From Pseudomonas citri (GTDB taxonomy: Bacteria; Pseudomonadota; Gammaproteobacteria; Pseudomonadales; Pseudomonadaceae), in contig NZ_JAODAB010000005.1 in the NCBI RefSeq assembly GCF_025336485.1, positions 62,001 to 126,000 on the forward strand: 64,000 nucleotides of DNA, written 5' to 3'. The number at the start of each line of letters is the position of its first letter. Within the stretch, counting starts at the first letter, position 1. The translations under genes were made by a program, and so were the position numbers. Shown here one piece after another: positions 39,204-57,100 of this stretch. The notes under the pieces were generated by a model, which saw only the letters and a list, made by a program, of their open reading frames with translations, was not told the origin of the DNA and searched no databases.

Positions 39204-41579
39204 ATGAAACGTCTGCTGCTAACTGCGGTTCTCACCGTATTGATGATCGCCGAAGTTCACGCCGAGTCCTTCACTATCTCTGATATTCGCGTCAACGGCC
39301 TCCAGCGGGTTTCCGCGGGTAGCGTCTTTGGTGCCTTGCCGTTGAACGTCGGCGAGCAGGCGGATGATCGGCGCCTGGTGGAATCCACTCGTGCGTTGTT
39401 CAAGACCGGCTTCTTTCAAGATATCCAGCTGGGCCGTGACGGCAATGTCCTGGTCATCACCGTAGTCGAGCGCCCGTCGGTCGCCAGTATCGAGATCGAA
39501 GGCAACAAGGCCATCTCCACTGAAGACCTGATGAAAGGCCTCAAGCAATCGGGCCTGGCCGAAGGCGAGATCTTCCAGCGAGCCACCCTCGAAGGCGTGC
39601 GTAACGAACTGCAGCGCCAGTATGTGGCCCAGGGCCGCTACTCGGCCACCGTCGACACCGAAGTGGTGCCGCAGCCGCGCAACCGCGTCGCCCTGAAGGT
39701 CAACATCAACGAAGGCACCGTGGCGGCCATCCAGCACATCAACGTGGTGGGCAACACCGTATTCCCCGAAGAAGACCTCACCGACCTGTTCGAGCTCAAG
39801 ACCACCAACTGGCTGTCGTTCTTCAAGAACGACGACAAATACGCCCGTGAAAAACTCTCCGGTGACCTGGAGCGTCTGCGTTCCTACTACCTGGACCGTG
39901 GCTACATCAACATGGACATCGCTTCGACCCAGGTGTCCATCACTCCGGACAAGAAGCACGTCTACATCACCGTCAACGTCAACGAAGGCGAGAAGTACAC
40001 CGTTCGTGACGTCAAGCTCAGCGGTGACCTGAAGGTACCGGAAGAGCAGGTCAAGTCACTGTTGCTGGTGCAGAAAGGCCAGGTGTTCTCGCGCAAGCTG
40101 ATGACCACCACGTCCGAACTGATCACCCGCCGCCTGGGTAACGAAGGCTACACCTTCGCCAACGTCAACGGCGTGCCACAGCCCCACGATGACGACCATA
40201 CCGTCGACATCACCTTCGCCGTGGACCCGGGCAAGCGTGCCTACGTGAACCGCATCAACTTCCGTGGCAACACCAAGTCCGAAGACGAAGTGCTGCGCCG
40301 TGAAATGCGCCAGATGGAAGGTGGCTGGGCGTCGACCTACCTGATCGACCAGTCCAAGACCCGTCTGGACCGCCTGGGCTTCTTCAAGGAAGTCAACGTC
40401 GAGACCCCGGCCGTACCGGGCGTCGATGACCAGGTCGATGTGAACTACAGCGTCGAGGAGCAGGCTTCCGGCTCGATCACCGCCAGTGTCGGTTTCGCCC
40501 AGAGCGCCGGCCTGATCCTCGGTGGCTCCATCACCCAGAACAACTTCCTGGGTACCGGTAACAAGGTCAGCATCGGCTTGACCCGCAGCGAATACCAGAC
40601 CCGGTACAACTTCGGTTTCGTGGACCCCTACTGGACTGCCGACGGTGTGAGCCTGGGCTACAACGCCTTCTATCGCACCACCGACTATGACGAACTCGAT
40701 TCCGATATCTCCAGTTATGCGGTAGACAGCTACGGTGTGGGCGCCAACGTGGGCTACCCGATCAGCGAAACCTCGCGCCTGACCTTCGGCCTCACTGCCC
40801 AGCAGGACAAGATCAACACCGGTCGCTACACCGTCGACGAGATCTTCGACTTCGTGAACAAGGAAGGCGACAGCTACCTGAACTTCAAAGCGTCGGCCGG
40901 CTGGTCCGAATCGACCCTGAACAAAGGCGTGCTGGCGACCCGTGGTCATTCCCAGAGCCTGGTGTTCGAAACCACCACGCCGGGCAGCGACCTGTCGTTC
41001 TTCAAGCTCGATTATCGCGGCCAGCTGTTCCAGCCGCTGACCGACAACTACACCATGCGCTTCCACACCGAACTGGGCTATGGTGATGGCTACGGTTCCA
41101 CCGACGGGCTGCCGTTCTATGAGAACTACTATGCCGGTGGTTTCAACTCGGTACGTGGCTTCAAGGACAGCACCCTTGGTCCACGCAGTACGCCGAGTCA
41201 GGGCACCAACCCAGGTACGGTGAAAGATCCAGATCAAGATCCGTTGCCGTTCGGCGGTAACGTGCTGATCCAAGGGGGGATGGAAGTCCTGTTTCCGATG
41301 CCGTTCGTCAAGGATCAACGCTCCCTACGTACCTCGGTATTCTGGGATGTGGGTAACGTATTTGACTCCAAGTGTGAAAACACCACCAACGCCAACGGCA
41401 CCAAGTCCAACACTCAGTGCAACGACATCAGCCTGAGCAACATGGCCAGTTCCGTCGGTGTGGGCGTGACCTGGGTCACCGCGCTGGGGCCTTTGAGCTT
41501 CGCGTTGGCCATGCCGATCAAGAAACCGGATGACGCTGAAACCCAAGTGTTCCAATTCTCTCTCGGCCAGACGTTCTAA
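39204..41579 (+). CDS. bamA: Outer membrane protein assembly factor BamA
   Basis: Central pore of the beta-barrel assembly machine. The 791 residues begin with a signal peptide (KRLLLTAVLTVLMIAEVHA), followed by five POTRA domains to about residue 420 and a 16-strand barrel with the GGFNSVRGFKDSTLGPR lock motif and a C-terminal phenylalanine (FSLGQTF). The start at 39204 has AAGAAAGGA upstream. It is followed 45 bp later by its chaperone partner skp. Confidence 0.98.
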   Translation: MKRLLLTAVLTVLMIAEVHAESFTISDIRVNGLQRVSAGSVFGALPLNVGEQADDRRLVESTRALFKTGFFQDIQLGRDGNVLVITVVERPSVASIEIEGNKAISTEDLMKGLKQSGLAEGEIFQRATLEGVRNELQRQYVAQGRYSATVDTEVVPQPRNRVALKVNINEGTVAAIQHINVVGNTVFPEEDLTDLFELKTTNWLSFFKNDDKYAREKLSGDLERLRSYYLDRGYINMDIASTQVSITPDKKHVYITVNVNEGEKYTVRDVKLSGDLKVPEEQVKSLLLVQKGQVFSRKLMTTTSELITRRLGNEGYTFANVNGVPQPHDDDHTVDITFAVDPGKRAYVNRINFRGNTKSEDEVLRREMRQMEGGWASTYLIDQSKTRLDRLGFFKEVNVETPAVPGVDDQVDVNYSVEEQASGSITASVGFAQSAGLILGGSITQNNFLGTGNKVSIGLTRSEYQTRYNFGFVDPYWTADGVSLGYNAFYRTTDYDELDSDISSYAVDSYGVGANVGYPISETSRLTFGLTAQQDKINTGRYTVDEIFDFVNKEGDSYLNFKASAGWSESTLNKGVLATRGHSQSLVFETTTPGSDLSFFKLDYRGQLFQPLTDNYTMRFHTELGYGDGYGSTDGLPFYENYYAGGFNSVRGFKDSTLGPRSTPSQGTNPGTVKDPDQDPLPFGGNVLIQGGMEVLFPMPFVKDQRSLRTSVFWDVGNVFDSKCENTTNANGTKSNTQCNDISLSNMASSVGVGVTWVTALGPLSFALAMPIKKPDDAETQVFQFSLGQTF

Positions 41580-41624
41580 GCGTCTGCCCCATGACAACGA
41601 CAATGGATTTTGTAGGAGTGCATC

Positions 41625-42128
41625 GTGCGTAAGTTGACTCAATTGGTTCTCCTGGCGACCGTCCTGGTCGCAGGTCCGGCTTTTGCCGACATGAAGATCG
41701 CCGTTCTGAACTATCAGATGGCTCTGCTGGAGTCCGATGCGGCGAAGAAATACGCTGTGGACGCCGAGAAGAAGTTCGGTCCGCAACTGACCAAGCTCAA
41801 GGGCCTGGAAAGCAGCGCGAAGGGCATCCAGGATCGCCTGGTATCCGGTGGCGACAAGATGGCCCAGGGCGAGCGTGAGCGCCTGGAGCTTGAATTCAAG
41901 CAAAAGGCCCGTGACTTCCAGTTCCAGTCCAAGGAATTGAACGAAGCGAAGGCTGTTGCCGACCGTGAAATGCTCAAGCAGCTCAAGCCAAAACTCGACA
42001 GCGCCGTGGAAGAAGTCATCAAGAAAGGTGGTTTCGACCTGGTGTTGGAGCGCGGCGCCGTGATCGATGTCAAACCTCAGTACGACATCACGCGCCAGGT
42101 TATCGAGCGCATGAATCAGCTGAAGTAA
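41625..42128 (+). CDS. skp: Periplasmic chaperone Skp (OmpH)
   Basis: Holds unfolded outer-membrane proteins in the periplasm before BamA. The 167 residues start with GTG at 41625 (TAGGAG upstream), a signal peptide (KLTQLVLLATVLVAGPAFA), then long coiled-coil arms (KFGPQLTKLKGLESSAKG, ERERLELEFKQKARDFQFQS). Next gene lpxD begins 3 bp after the stop. Confidence 0.95.
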   Translation: MRKLTQLVLLATVLVAGPAFADMKIAVLNYQMALLESDAAKKYAVDAEKKFGPQLTKLKGLESSAKGIQDRLVSGGDKMAQGERERLELEFKQKARDFQFQSKELNEAKAVADREMLKQLKPKLDSAVEEVIKKGGFDLVLERGAVIDVKPQYDITRQVIERMNQLK

Positions 42129-42131
42129 TCC

Positions 42132-43187
42132 ATGACAGCGACTATCCAGCTCGGCCAATTGGCCGAGTTCCTCGGCGCTACCCTACGTGGCGACCCGCAG
42201 AAGGCAATTACTGGGCTAGCCACTTTGCAAGAGGCTGGCCCAGCTCAGTTGAGCTTTCTGGCAAATCCTCAATATCGCAAGTACCTGGCCGACAGCCGGG
42301 CCGCCGCGCTGCTGCTCAAGGCGGCTGATGCCGAAGGGTTCGCTGGCGACGCGCTGATCGTGCCCGATCCGTACCTGGCCTATGCGCGGATCTCCCATTT
42401 GTTCGATCCCAAGCCCAAATCGACCGCCGGCGTGCATGCCAGTGCGGTGATTGCGGCGGATGCGGTGGTCGACCCCACGGCCAGCATCGGCCCCTGTGTC
42501 GTCATCGAAAGTGGCGCGCGGATCGGCGCCGGTGTGACGTTGGGCGCCCATTGCTTCATCGGCGCCCGCAGCGAGGTCGGCGAAGGTGGTTGGTTGGCTC
42601 CGCGGGTCACCCTGTACCACGATGTGCGCATCGGCAAGCGGGTGGTCATCCAGTCCGGCGCGGTGCTGGGCGGTGAAGGTTTCGGTTTCGCCAACGAGAA
42701 AGGCGTCTGGCAAAAGATCGCCCAGATCGGTGGTGTCACGGTGGGTGATGACGTGGAGATCGGTGTCAATACCGCCATCGACCGCGGCGCGCTGGCCGAT
42801 ACGATCATCGGCAATGGCGTCAAGCTCGATAACCAGATCCAGATCGCCCATAACGTCCAGGTCGGCGATCACACCGCCATGGCCGCCTGCGTGGGCATTT
42901 CCGGCAGCACCAAGATCGGCAGGCACTGCATGCTTGCCGGTGGCGTGGGGCTGGTGGGGCACATCGAGATCTGTGACAACGTTTTCCTCACCGGGATGAC
43001 CATGGTGACCCACTCGATTACCGAGCCGGGTGCCTACTCTTCCGGTACGGCCATGCAGCCGGCGGCCGAATGGCGCAAGAGCGCGGCCCGCATCCGTCAG
43101 CTCGACGACATGGCGCGACGTCTGCGACAGCTGGAAAAGCGTGTAGGGGACGTGACCCCTGACGGTAATGCCTCATCAGATGGCTGA
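42132..43187 (+). CDS. lpxD: UDP-3-O-(3-hydroxyacyl)glucosamine N-acyltransferase
   Basis: Third step of lipid A synthesis. The 351 residues have an N-terminal uridine-binding domain and a hexapeptide-repeat left-handed helix with the catalytic histidine in [17 protein letters not shown], and [16 protein letters not shown]. Within the skp-lpxD-fabZ-lpxA-lpxB cluster. Confidence 0.98.
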   Translation: MTATIQLGQLAEFLGATLRGDPQKAITGLATLQEAGPAQLSFLANPQYRKYLADSRAAALLLKAADAEGFAGDALIVPDPYLAYARISHLFDPKPKSTAGVHASAVIAADAVVDPTASIGPCVVIESGARIGAGVTLGAHCFIGARSEVGEGGWLAPRVTLYHDVRIGKRVVIQSGAVLGGEGFGFANEKGVWQKIAQIGGVTVGDDVEIGVNTAIDRGALADTIIGNGVKLDNQIQIAHNVQVGDHTAMAACVGISGSTKIGRHCMLAGGVGLVGHIEICDNVFLTGMTMVTHSITEPGAYSSGTAMQPAAEWRKSAARIRQLDDMARRLRQLEKRVGDVTPDGNASSDG

Positions 43188-43292
43188 TACCATTTCCATA
43201 TCAAGTATGCACAGCCGTTAGGGCTTCTTGATTTGCTAGCGGAGTGCGCATCACCGGTGCGCTCCCAATCTTTACATAGGCTTCCCCCCGAA

Positions 43293-43733
43293 ATGATGGA
43301 CATCAACGAGATTCGCGAATACCTGCCTCACCGTTACCCGTTCCTGTTGGTGGACCGGGTAGTGGACCTTGATGTTGAAGGCCAGCGCATTCGCGCCTAC
43401 AAGAATGTCAGCGTCAACGAACCGTTCTTCAATGGTCACTTTCCCGCGCATCCCATCATGCCGGGCGTGCTGATCATCGAGGCGATGGCTCAGGCTGCCG
43501 GGATCCTTGGTTTCAAAATGCTCGACGTAAAGCCTGCCGACGGCACGCTCTACTACTTCGTCGGCTCCGACAAACTGCGTTTCCGCCAGCCGGTCACGCC
43601 GGGCGATCAGTTGATCCTCGAAGCCAAGTTCATCAGTTGCAAGCGCCAGATCTGGAAGTTCGAATGCCAGGCTTCGGTCGACGGCAAGCCAGTCTGCTCC
43701 GCTGAGATCATCTGTGCGGAACGCAAGCTATGA
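43293..43733 (+). CDS. fabZ: 3-hydroxyacyl-[ACP] dehydratase
   Basis: Dehydrates 3-hydroxyacyl-ACP in fatty acid elongation and competes with LpxA for hydroxymyristoyl-ACP. The 146 residues start [20 protein letters not shown] and have the hot-dog active-site motif [20 protein letters not shown]. Two adjacent ATGs (43293 and 43296) are possible; the first is used in relatives. The 105-bp gap before it holds nothing I recognise. The stop overlaps lpxA (ATGA). Confidence 0.97.
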   Translation: MMDINEIREYLPHRYPFLLVDRVVDLDVEGQRIRAYKNVSVNEPFFNGHFPAHPIMPGVLIIEAMAQAAGILGFKMLDVKPADGTLYYFVGSDKLRFRQPVTPGDQLILEAKFISCKRQIWKFECQASVDGKPVCSAEIICAERKL

Positions 43734-44506
43734 GTTTGATTGACCCTCGCGCAATCATCGATTCGACGGCCGTCCTGGCCGCCGATGTCGAGGTCGGCCC
43801 GTGGTCGATCATCGGCGCAGGTGTGGAAATCGGCGAGGGTACGGTGATCGGTCCTCACGTAGTGCTCAAGGGACCGACCCGGATCGGCCGTCACAACCGC
43901 ATCTACCAGTTTTCTTCGGTAGGCGAGGACACGCCCGACCTCAAGTACAAAGGTGAACCAACCCGCCTGGTCATTGGCGATCACAACGTGATCCGTGAAG
44001 GCGTGACGATTCACCGTGGAACCGTTCAGGATCGTTCCGAAACGACTCTGGGCGACCACAACCTGATCATGGCCTACGCTCACATCGGCCACGACAGTGT
44101 GATCGGCAACCATTGCATCCTGGTCAATAACACCGCACTGGCGGGCCATGTGCATGTGGACGACTGGGCGATCCTGTCCGGTTTCACCCTGGTGCACCAG
44201 TATTGCCACATTGGCGCCCACAGCTTTTCCGGCATGGGCACGGCCATTGGCAAGGACGTCCCGGCCTACGTCACCGTGTTCGGCAACCCGGCCGAAGCCC
44301 GTAGCATGAACTTCGAAGGCATGCGCCGCCGTGGCTTCAGCGAAGACGCCATTGGTGCGTTGCGCCGCGCCTACAAGGTCGTGTATCGCCAGGGCCTGAC
44401 AGTCGAGCAGGCGCTCGCCGAACTGGCCGAAGCGTCGGAGCAGTACCCGGAAGTCGCCGTCTTTCGCGACTCCATCCAGTCGTCGACCCGCGGCATTACC
44501 CGTTAA
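43730..44506 (+). CDS. lpxA: UDP-N-acetylglucosamine acyltransferase
   Basis: First step of lipid A synthesis, 3-O-acylation of UDP-GlcNAc. The 258 residues are mostly hexapeptide repeats ([20 protein letters not shown]) with the catalytic histidine in [14 protein letters not shown] and the [20 protein letters not shown] segment. The chain-length ruler glycine or methionine cannot be judged by eye. Coupled to fabZ; lpxB starts 2 bp after it. Confidence 0.98.
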   Translation: MSLIDPRAIIDSTAVLAADVEVGPWSIIGAGVEIGEGTVIGPHVVLKGPTRIGRHNRIYQFSSVGEDTPDLKYKGEPTRLVIGDHNVIREGVTIHRGTVQDRSETTLGDHNLIMAYAHIGHDSVIGNHCILVNNTALAGHVHVDDWAILSGFTLVHQYCHIGAHSFSGMGTAIGKDVPAYVTVFGNPAEARSMNFEGMRRRGFSEDAIGALRRAYKVVYRQGLTVEQALAELAEASEQYPEVAVFRDSIQSSTRGITR

Positions 44507-44508
44507 TC

Positions 44509-45639
44509 ATGGCTAATTTGCGTATTGCGCTGGTGGCGGGAGAGGCTTCCGGCGATATCCTGGGCGCCGGTCTGATGCGGGCGCTCAAGGCACAGCATCC
44601 GGCGGTCGAGTTCATGGGCGTCGGCGGGCCGTTGATGGAAGCCGAGGGCATGGCGTCCTATTTCCCCATGGAGCGCCTTTCGGTAATGGGGCTGGTGGAA
44701 GTGCTCGGGCGCCTGCGGGAGTTGCTTGCCCGACGCAAGAAACTGATCGCGACGTTGATCGAAGAGAAGCCGGATGTGTTCATCGGCATCGATGCGCCGG
44801 ATTTCACGCTCAACATCGAACTCAAATTGCGCCAGGCCGGTATCAAGACCGTGCACTACGTCAGTCCGTCGGTCTGGGCCTGGCGGCAAAAGCGTGTGCT
44901 GAAGATCCGCGAGGGCTGCGACCTGATGCTCACGCTGTTGCCGTTCGAAGCCAGGTTTTATGAAGAGAAGGGCGTGCCAGTGCGGTTTGTCGGCCACACC
45001 TTGGCCGATACCATTCCCCTGGAAGCTGATCGCGAAGCGGCGCGTCGGGCGCTGGGGCTGACCGATGGTCCGCTGGTGGCGCTGATGCCTGGCAGTCGTG
45101 GCGGCGAAGTGAGTCGCCTGGGTGGTCTGTTTTTCGATGCTGCCGAGCGCCTTCGGGCGATGCGCCCGGGGGTGCGCTTTGTCCTGCCGTGCGCCAGTGC
45201 GCAGCGTAGAGAGCAATTGGAAGCGCTGCTGGTCGGTCGCGATCTGCCGGTCACGTTACTCGATGGCCGCTCCCATGATGCATTGGCTGCCTGTGATGCA
45301 GTACTGATTGCCTCCGGCACGGCTACCCTTGAAGCATTGTTGTACAAGCGTCCGATGGTGGTTGCCTATCGCCTGGCGCCGCTGACCTTCTGGATCCTCA
45401 AGCGTATGGTCAAGAGTCCTTACGTTTCCTTGCCGAACCTGCTGGCCCAGCGCTTGCTGGTGCCGGAGTTGCTGCAGGATGCGGCGACCGCCGAGGCGCT
45501 GGCCAACACGCTTTCGCCGCTGATCGACGGTGGCGAGGAACAAACCCGCGGTTTTGACGAGATCCACCGGACCTTGCGTCGCGATGCTTCCAACCAGGCC
45601 GCAGACGCGGTATTGATCTTGATCGGCGCAAAACCATGA
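44509..45639 (+). CDS. lpxB: Lipid-A-disaccharide synthase
   Basis: Glycosyltransferase (GT19) that joins UDP-diacylglucosamine and lipid X. The 376 residues include [48 protein letters not shown] and [20 protein letters not shown]. Overlaps rnhB (ATGA). Confidence 0.98.
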   Translation: MANLRIALVAGEASGDILGAGLMRALKAQHPAVEFMGVGGPLMEAEGMASYFPMERLSVMGLVEVLGRLRELLARRKKLIATLIEEKPDVFIGIDAPDFTLNIELKLRQAGIKTVHYVSPSVWAWRQKRVLKIREGCDLMLTLLPFEARFYEEKGVPVRFVGHTLADTIPLEADREAARRALGLTDGPLVALMPGSRGGEVSRLGGLFFDAAERLRAMRPGVRFVLPCASAQRREQLEALLVGRDLPVTLLDGRSHDALAACDAVLIASGTATLEALLYKRPMVVAYRLAPLTFWILKRMVKSPYVSLPNLLAQRLLVPELLQDAATAEALANTLSPLIDGGEEQTRGFDEIHRTLRRDASNQAADAVLILIGAKP

Positions 45640-46277
45640 ACCATTCGAAGCAGCAGATGGGCCTGGACTTCAATCTGGTCGCCGAGGTGGAAGAGTTGGT
45701 GGCCGGTGTCGACGAGGTCGGTCGCGGCCCATTGTGTGGCGCGGTGGTGACAGCGGCGGTGATCCTGGATCCCACTCGTCCGATTCTCGGCCTCAATGAC
45801 TCCAAGAAACTCACCGAGGCCCGTCGCGAAAAACTCTACGACGAGATCTGCGAAAAAGCCTTGAGCTGGTGCATTGCCCGGGCCGAAGTCGAAGAGATCG
45901 ACAAGCTCAATATCCTCCACGCCACCATGCTCGCCATGCAGCGTGCCGTGCAGGGCCTGCACATCACGCCGAAACTGGCGATGATCGACGGTAATCGCTG
46001 CCCGAAACTGTCGATGCGTGCCGAGGCGGTCGTCCAGGGCGACGCGAAGGTGCCGGCCATCGCCGCGGCCTCGATCCTGGCGAAGGTCAGTCGCGACCGC
46101 GAGATGGCGGCGTTCGAGTTGGTCTATCCGGGCTACGGCATTGGCAGTCACAAGGGCTACCCGACGCCCGTTCACCTCGAAGCCCTGGCACGCCTTGGGC
46201 CAACACCCATCCACCGGCGTTCGTTCGCCCCGGTGCGGCTGGCCTATGAGGCTCGTGAAGGGTTGATCGAAAGCTAA
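45636..46277 (+). CDS. rnhB: Ribonuclease HII
   Basis: Removes ribonucleotides misincorporated in DNA. The 213 residues contain [20 protein letters not shown] (active-site Asp-Glu), [19 protein letters not shown] and [13 protein letters not shown]. The first 15 residues before LVAEVEEL are poorly conserved, but the ATGA overlap with lpxB supports the start. Confidence 0.97.
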   Translation: MNHSKQQMGLDFNLVAEVEELVAGVDEVGRGPLCGAVVTAAVILDPTRPILGLNDSKKLTEARREKLYDEICEKALSWCIARAEVEEIDKLNILHATMLAMQRAVQGLHITPKLAMIDGNRCPKLSMRAEAVVQGDAKVPAIAAASILAKVSRDREMAAFELVYPGYGIGSHKGYPTPVHLEALARLGPTPIHRRSFAPVRLAYEAREGLIES

Positions 46278-46305
46278 AGCCCGGTTGCAGGCTGATGTTT
46301 TACCC

Positions 46306-46336
46306 AAGGCCCGGTACAATCCGGGCCTTGTTGTTT
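46306..46336 (+). terminator. Rho-independent terminator between rnhB and dnaE
   Basis: AAGGCCCGG (46306-46314) pairs with CCGGGCCTT (46321-46329), 6-nt loop, followed by GTTGTTTT. dnaE therefore probably has its own promoter or depends on read-through. Confidence 0.8.
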
Positions 46337-46359
46337 TCATGACCTAACGCAGGATCACT

Positions 46360-49881
<3,522 letters not shown>

Positions 49882-50030
49882 CGGCCAGGGGCCACTCTTG
49901 CAACCAGAGCGCCCCTGATCCCGACCCGAATTTTTAATCTCGACCTGAACGCGCCTCTCCCTTAAGGTAGGGCGCGAATAGACAACCGGCCGGCCCAAGC
50001 TCTCTTGGACGTGACCCTAGACGGACGCCT

Positions 50031-50978
50031 ATGAACCCGAATTTTCTAGATTTCGAACAGCCGATCGCCGACCTGCAAGCCAAGATCGAAGAGTTGCGCT
50101 TGGTCGGTAATGACAATTCACTGAATATCGGCGATGAAATCTCTCGTCTGCAGGACAAAAGCCGCACGCTGACCGAAGACATCTTCGGCAAGCTGACCAG
50201 CTGGCAGATCGCGCGCCTGGCGCGTCACCCGCGTCGTCCCTACACCCTGGACTACATCGACCACATCTTCACCGAGTTCGATGAGTTGCACGGTGACCGT
50301 CACTTCGCGGACGACGCCGCGATCGTCGGCGGCGTCGCGCGCCTGGACGACCAGCCGGTCATGGTCATCGGTCATCAGAAGGGCCGCGAAGTGCGCGAGA
50401 AGGTGCGTCGCAACTTCGGCATGCCGCGTCCGGAAGGCTATCGCAAGGCCTGCCGCCTGATGGAAATGGCCGAGCGCTTCAAGATGCCGATCCTGACCTT
50501 CATCGACACGCCGGGCGCCTACCCGGGCATCGACGCCGAAGAACGCAACCAGAGCGAAGCGATTGCCTGGAATCTGCGGGTCATGGCGCGCCTGAAGACC
50601 CCGATCATCGCCACCGTGATTGGCGAAGGCGGTTCCGGCGGCGCACTGGCCATCGGCGTCTGCGACCAACTGAACATGCTGCAATATTCCACCTACGCGG
50701 TGATCTCGCCGGAAGGCTGTGCATCGATCCTGTGGAAAACCGCCGAGAAGGCGCCGGATGCGGCTGAAGCCATGGGCATTACCGCCGAGCGCCTGAAAGG
50801 CTTGGGCATCGTCGACAAAGTGATCAATGAGCCCGTGGGCGGCGCCCACCGTGACCCAGCCGCAGCGGCGGCATTGATCCGTGCTGAGCTGAGCGCACAA
50901 CTGGCGACGCTGAAAAAACTCGACAACGACACCTTGCTGGCCCGTCGCTACGAGCGGTTGATGAGCTACGGTCTCTGA
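50031..50978 (+). CDS. accA: Acetyl-CoA carboxylase carboxyltransferase alpha subunit
   Basis: With AccD transfers CO2 from biotin to acetyl-CoA to make malonyl-CoA. The 315 residues show [32 protein letters not shown] segment ([17 protein letters not shown]), [20 protein letters not shown] and [19 protein letters not shown]. The 149-bp gap after dnaE (49882-50030) contains no clear hairpin. Confidence 0.98.
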   Translation: MNPNFLDFEQPIADLQAKIEELRLVGNDNSLNIGDEISRLQDKSRTLTEDIFGKLTSWQIARLARHPRRPYTLDYIDHIFTEFDELHGDRHFADDAAIVGGVARLDDQPVMVIGHQKGREVREKVRRNFGMPRPEGYRKACRLMEMAERFKMPILTFIDTPGAYPGIDAEERNQSEAIAWNLRVMARLKTPIIATVIGEGGSGGALAIGVCDQLNMLQYSTYAVISPEGCASILWKTAEKAPDAAEAMGITAERLKGLGIVDKVINEPVGGAHRDPAAAAALIRAELSAQLATLKKLDNDTLLARRYERLMSYGL

Positions 50979-50997
50979 TCCGACTGCAATACCCCTA

Positions 50998-51085
50998 TGT
51001 GGGAGCGAGTCCGTGGGAGCAAAGCTTGCTCGCGATGACGGCGGCACATGCAACGCCGCTATCGCGAGCAGGCTCGTTCCCACAT
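50998..51085. repeat. REPIN-like doublet between accA and tilS
   Basis: Outer arms ATGTGGGAGCGAG (from 50998) and the matching CTCGTTCCCACAT (to 51085) enclose inner arms GCTCGCGATGACGGCG and CGCCGCTATCGCGAGC, so two inverted copies of the GTGGGAGC-type repeat form one long hairpin of about 88 bp. Confidence 0.75.
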
Positions 51086-51111
51086 TGGTTTTGTGCCAGG
51101 GCTGAAATCCT

Positions 51112-52437
51112 ATGAACTCCTGTGCGGATCTACCCACCCGCCTCCTCACCCAGTTAGCCCCCTGGCGCAACGCCGCCACCTGGCGCATCGCCTTCTCCGG
51201 CGGCCTCGATTCCACCGTCCTGTTGCATCTGCTCGCGTCTCTCGCAACCCACCATTCCCTGCCCCCCCTGGGCGCCATCCATGTTCACCACGGCCTTCAA
51301 GCGGCGGCGGATGCCTGGCCGGGTCATTGCCGTTCGGTGTGCGAGGCGCTTGGCGTGCCGCTGGAGATAGTGAGTGTCCAGGTCCTGCCCGGCGCCAGTG
51401 TCGAGCGCGCCGCGCGGGAAGCGCGTTATGCCGCGTTCGCCGCCGCGCTCCATAGTAATGAGGTGCTGCTCACTGCCCAGCACCGCGACGATCAGGCTGA
51501 AACGCTGCTGTTTCGCGTGTTGCGAGGGGCAGGGGTGAGGGGCTTGGCGGCGATGCCGCGGCAGCGCCCTTTGGGCCAAGGGCATTTATTGCGGCCACTG
51601 CTCGATGTGTCCCGCGCGGAGTTGGAGGCCTATGCCACGCAACAAGGCTTGAGCTGGATCGAGGACCCCTCCAACGACGACCATCGTCATGCCCGCAATT
51701 ACCTGCGCCAACGGGTTTTTCCCGTATTGACCGGGCGCTGGCCCCAGGCGGCGAGGGTGCTCGCACGTAGCGCCGCACACATGAGTGAGGCCCGGGGCTT
51801 GCTCGATGACCTGGCTCGGATCGATCTGGCTCGCGCGGCCATCGCTGGAAAGTTCGACTGGCTCGGATTGCCGTCGCTGGAGCTGGAGCCTTTGCGCGTG
51901 TTGTCGCCGGCTCGTCAGCGCAATGCGCTGAGCTTCTGGCTGGCGCCGATGACGACGCTGCCCGACAGCGATCACTGGGCCGGCTGGGATTCACTGCGCG
52001 ATGCCCAGGAGGACGCCCGGCCGGTCTGGCGCCTGGCCGGCGGTGAGCTGCACCGGGCCGGCGGACGGCTCTGGTGGTTATCCGACCACTGGTTGCGACC
52101 GGTCGCAGGCCCCGTCGACTGGTCGCTGCCAAGCCGCTCGTTGATCTTGCCGGACAATGGCCGGGTCGCGCTCAGTGGCCAGATCCCCGCCGGCCTCCTT
52201 TGCGTGCGCTACCGTGAGGGCGGTGAAGTGATGCAATTGCCCGGGCGCGGTCACCGTGACCTCAAGCGTTTACTCAACGAAAACGGCGTGCCGGCGTTCG
52301 TACGCGGCCGATTGCCGCTGTTATACGTGGGGGATCAGTTGCGGGCGGTGGCCAACCTGCCGGGGTTGGACAATGGGGCTGATGGCACTTGGCAACTGAC
52401 CTGGACGCCAGGAAACCAAGATCGGGGTTTGAGCTGA
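51112..52437 (+). CDS. tilS: tRNA(Ile)-lysidine synthase
   Basis: Converts C34 of the CAU-anticodon tRNA-Ile to lysidine using ATP and lysine, allowing AUA decoding. The 441 residues have the PP-loop AFSGGLDSTVLLHLL (SGGxDS), HVHHGLQAAADAW, EALLTAQHRDDQAET-like segment (LLTAQHRDDQAETLLFR) and the C-terminal domain with REGGEVMQLPGRGHRDLKR. Next is the pyrG promoter region. Confidence 0.97.
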   Translation: MNSCADLPTRLLTQLAPWRNAATWRIAFSGGLDSTVLLHLLASLATHHSLPPLGAIHVHHGLQAAADAWPGHCRSVCEALGVPLEIVSVQVLPGASVERAAREARYAAFAAALHSNEVLLTAQHRDDQAETLLFRVLRGAGVRGLAAMPRQRPLGQGHLLRPLLDVSRAELEAYATQQGLSWIEDPSNDDHRHARNYLRQRVFPVLTGRWPQAARVLARSAAHMSEARGLLDDLARIDLARAAIAGKFDWLGLPSLELEPLRVLSPARQRNALSFWLAPMTTLPDSDHWAGWDSLRDAQEDARPVWRLAGGELHRAGGRLWWLSDHWLRPVAGPVDWSLPSRSLILPDNGRVALSGQIPAGLLCVRYREGGEVMQLPGRGHRDLKRLLNENGVPAFVRGRLPLLYVGDQLRAVANLPGLDNGADGTWQLTWTPGNQDRGLS

Positions 52438-52457
52438 AAGGGGCTTTCCGGTAGACT
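52429..52457 (+). promoter_or_regulatory. Candidate promoter for pyrG
   Basis: TTGAGC (52429-52434, overlapping the tilS stop) and TAGACT (52452-52457) with exactly 17-bp spacing. It would give a leader of about 250 nt (52464-52711) containing a GGCCTTCGGCC hairpin near 52648. Confidence 0.5.
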
Positions 52458-52690
52458 ACGCTCCCTTCTTGATACAACTTCTGTGGATTCGCCTGAATTG
52501 CAGGAGTTGCCGATTACCAAGCAGTCTTTGCTGGGCGATTCCAAAAAATGTGTAGCGAGCAACGTACCGGTGATTTCACTTCCGGTCTGTCCCAACGCGG
52601 CGGTTTTTTTGAAAGGTGCACTGTGATTAATGCAGGTGATCGGGGCCTTCGGCCTTCCTTCGCTTTCCCCGGCGGCTCGGACCGCTTTAA

Positions 52691-55193
<2,503 letters not shown>

Positions 55194-55258
55194 CGCGGTT
55201 TTCTCCGGTAAAGTACCGCTCGATTATCGCTCTGGCCCGCGGGCCGCACTGTTCTTGA

Positions 55259-56650
<1,392 letters not shown>

Positions 56651-56718
56651 GCGGTAGATGGTAAAAAGACAGCGGATTTCGTGGGAAAAATCGCCATGAC
56701 GGCGGTTTTGCCACTAAT

Positions 56719-56770
56719 CTGATGCCTTATCAAGCACAAGCCTGGTTATTCCAGGCTTCGTGCTATCAGA
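56719..56770 (+). other. Long hairpin between eno and ftsB
   Basis: TCTGAT (56719) and ATCAGA (to 56770) bracket a longer stem AGCAC-AAGCCTGG / CCAGGCTT-C-GTGCT with loop TTATT (56733-56764). There is no good T-run after it, so it may be a weak terminator or an mRNA-end stabiliser. Confidence 0.45.
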
Positions 56771-56821
56771 CGCTTCAAAGTGTGGCATGGCGGTCTTTTT
56801 TCACTGGATACCTGATATTCG

Positions 56822-57100
56822 ATGCGCAGTCCCAATTGGTTGTTTCTTGTCTTGCTCTTGTTGCTGGCCGGCCTGCAGTACCGCCTTTGGGTGGGTAACG
56901 GCAGTTTGGCGCAAGTGGCCGACCTGACTCAGCAAATAGCCGACCAGCACGCCGAAAACGAGGCACTGCTGGAGCGCAACCGAGTGATGGACGCCGAAGT
57001 GACAGAGCTGAAGAAAGGCATGGAGACCGTCGAAGAGCGGGCTCGCCATGAACTGGGCATGGTCAAGGAGGGTGAAACCCTCTACCAGTTGGCCCAATGA
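56822..57100 (+). CDS. ftsB: Cell division protein FtsB
   Basis: Bitopic division protein that forms the FtsQLB complex and signals septal peptidoglycan synthesis. The 92 residues have one N-terminal transmembrane helix (NWLFLVLLLLLAGLQYRLWV) and a periplasmic coiled coil (LTQQIADQHAENEALLERNR). Its stop overlaps the ispD start (ATGA), as in other gammaproteobacteria. Confidence 0.96.
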   Translation: MRSPNWLFLVLLLLLAGLQYRLWVGNGSLAQVADLTQQIADQHAENEALLERNRVMDAEVTELKKGMETVEERARHELGMVKEGETLYQLAQ

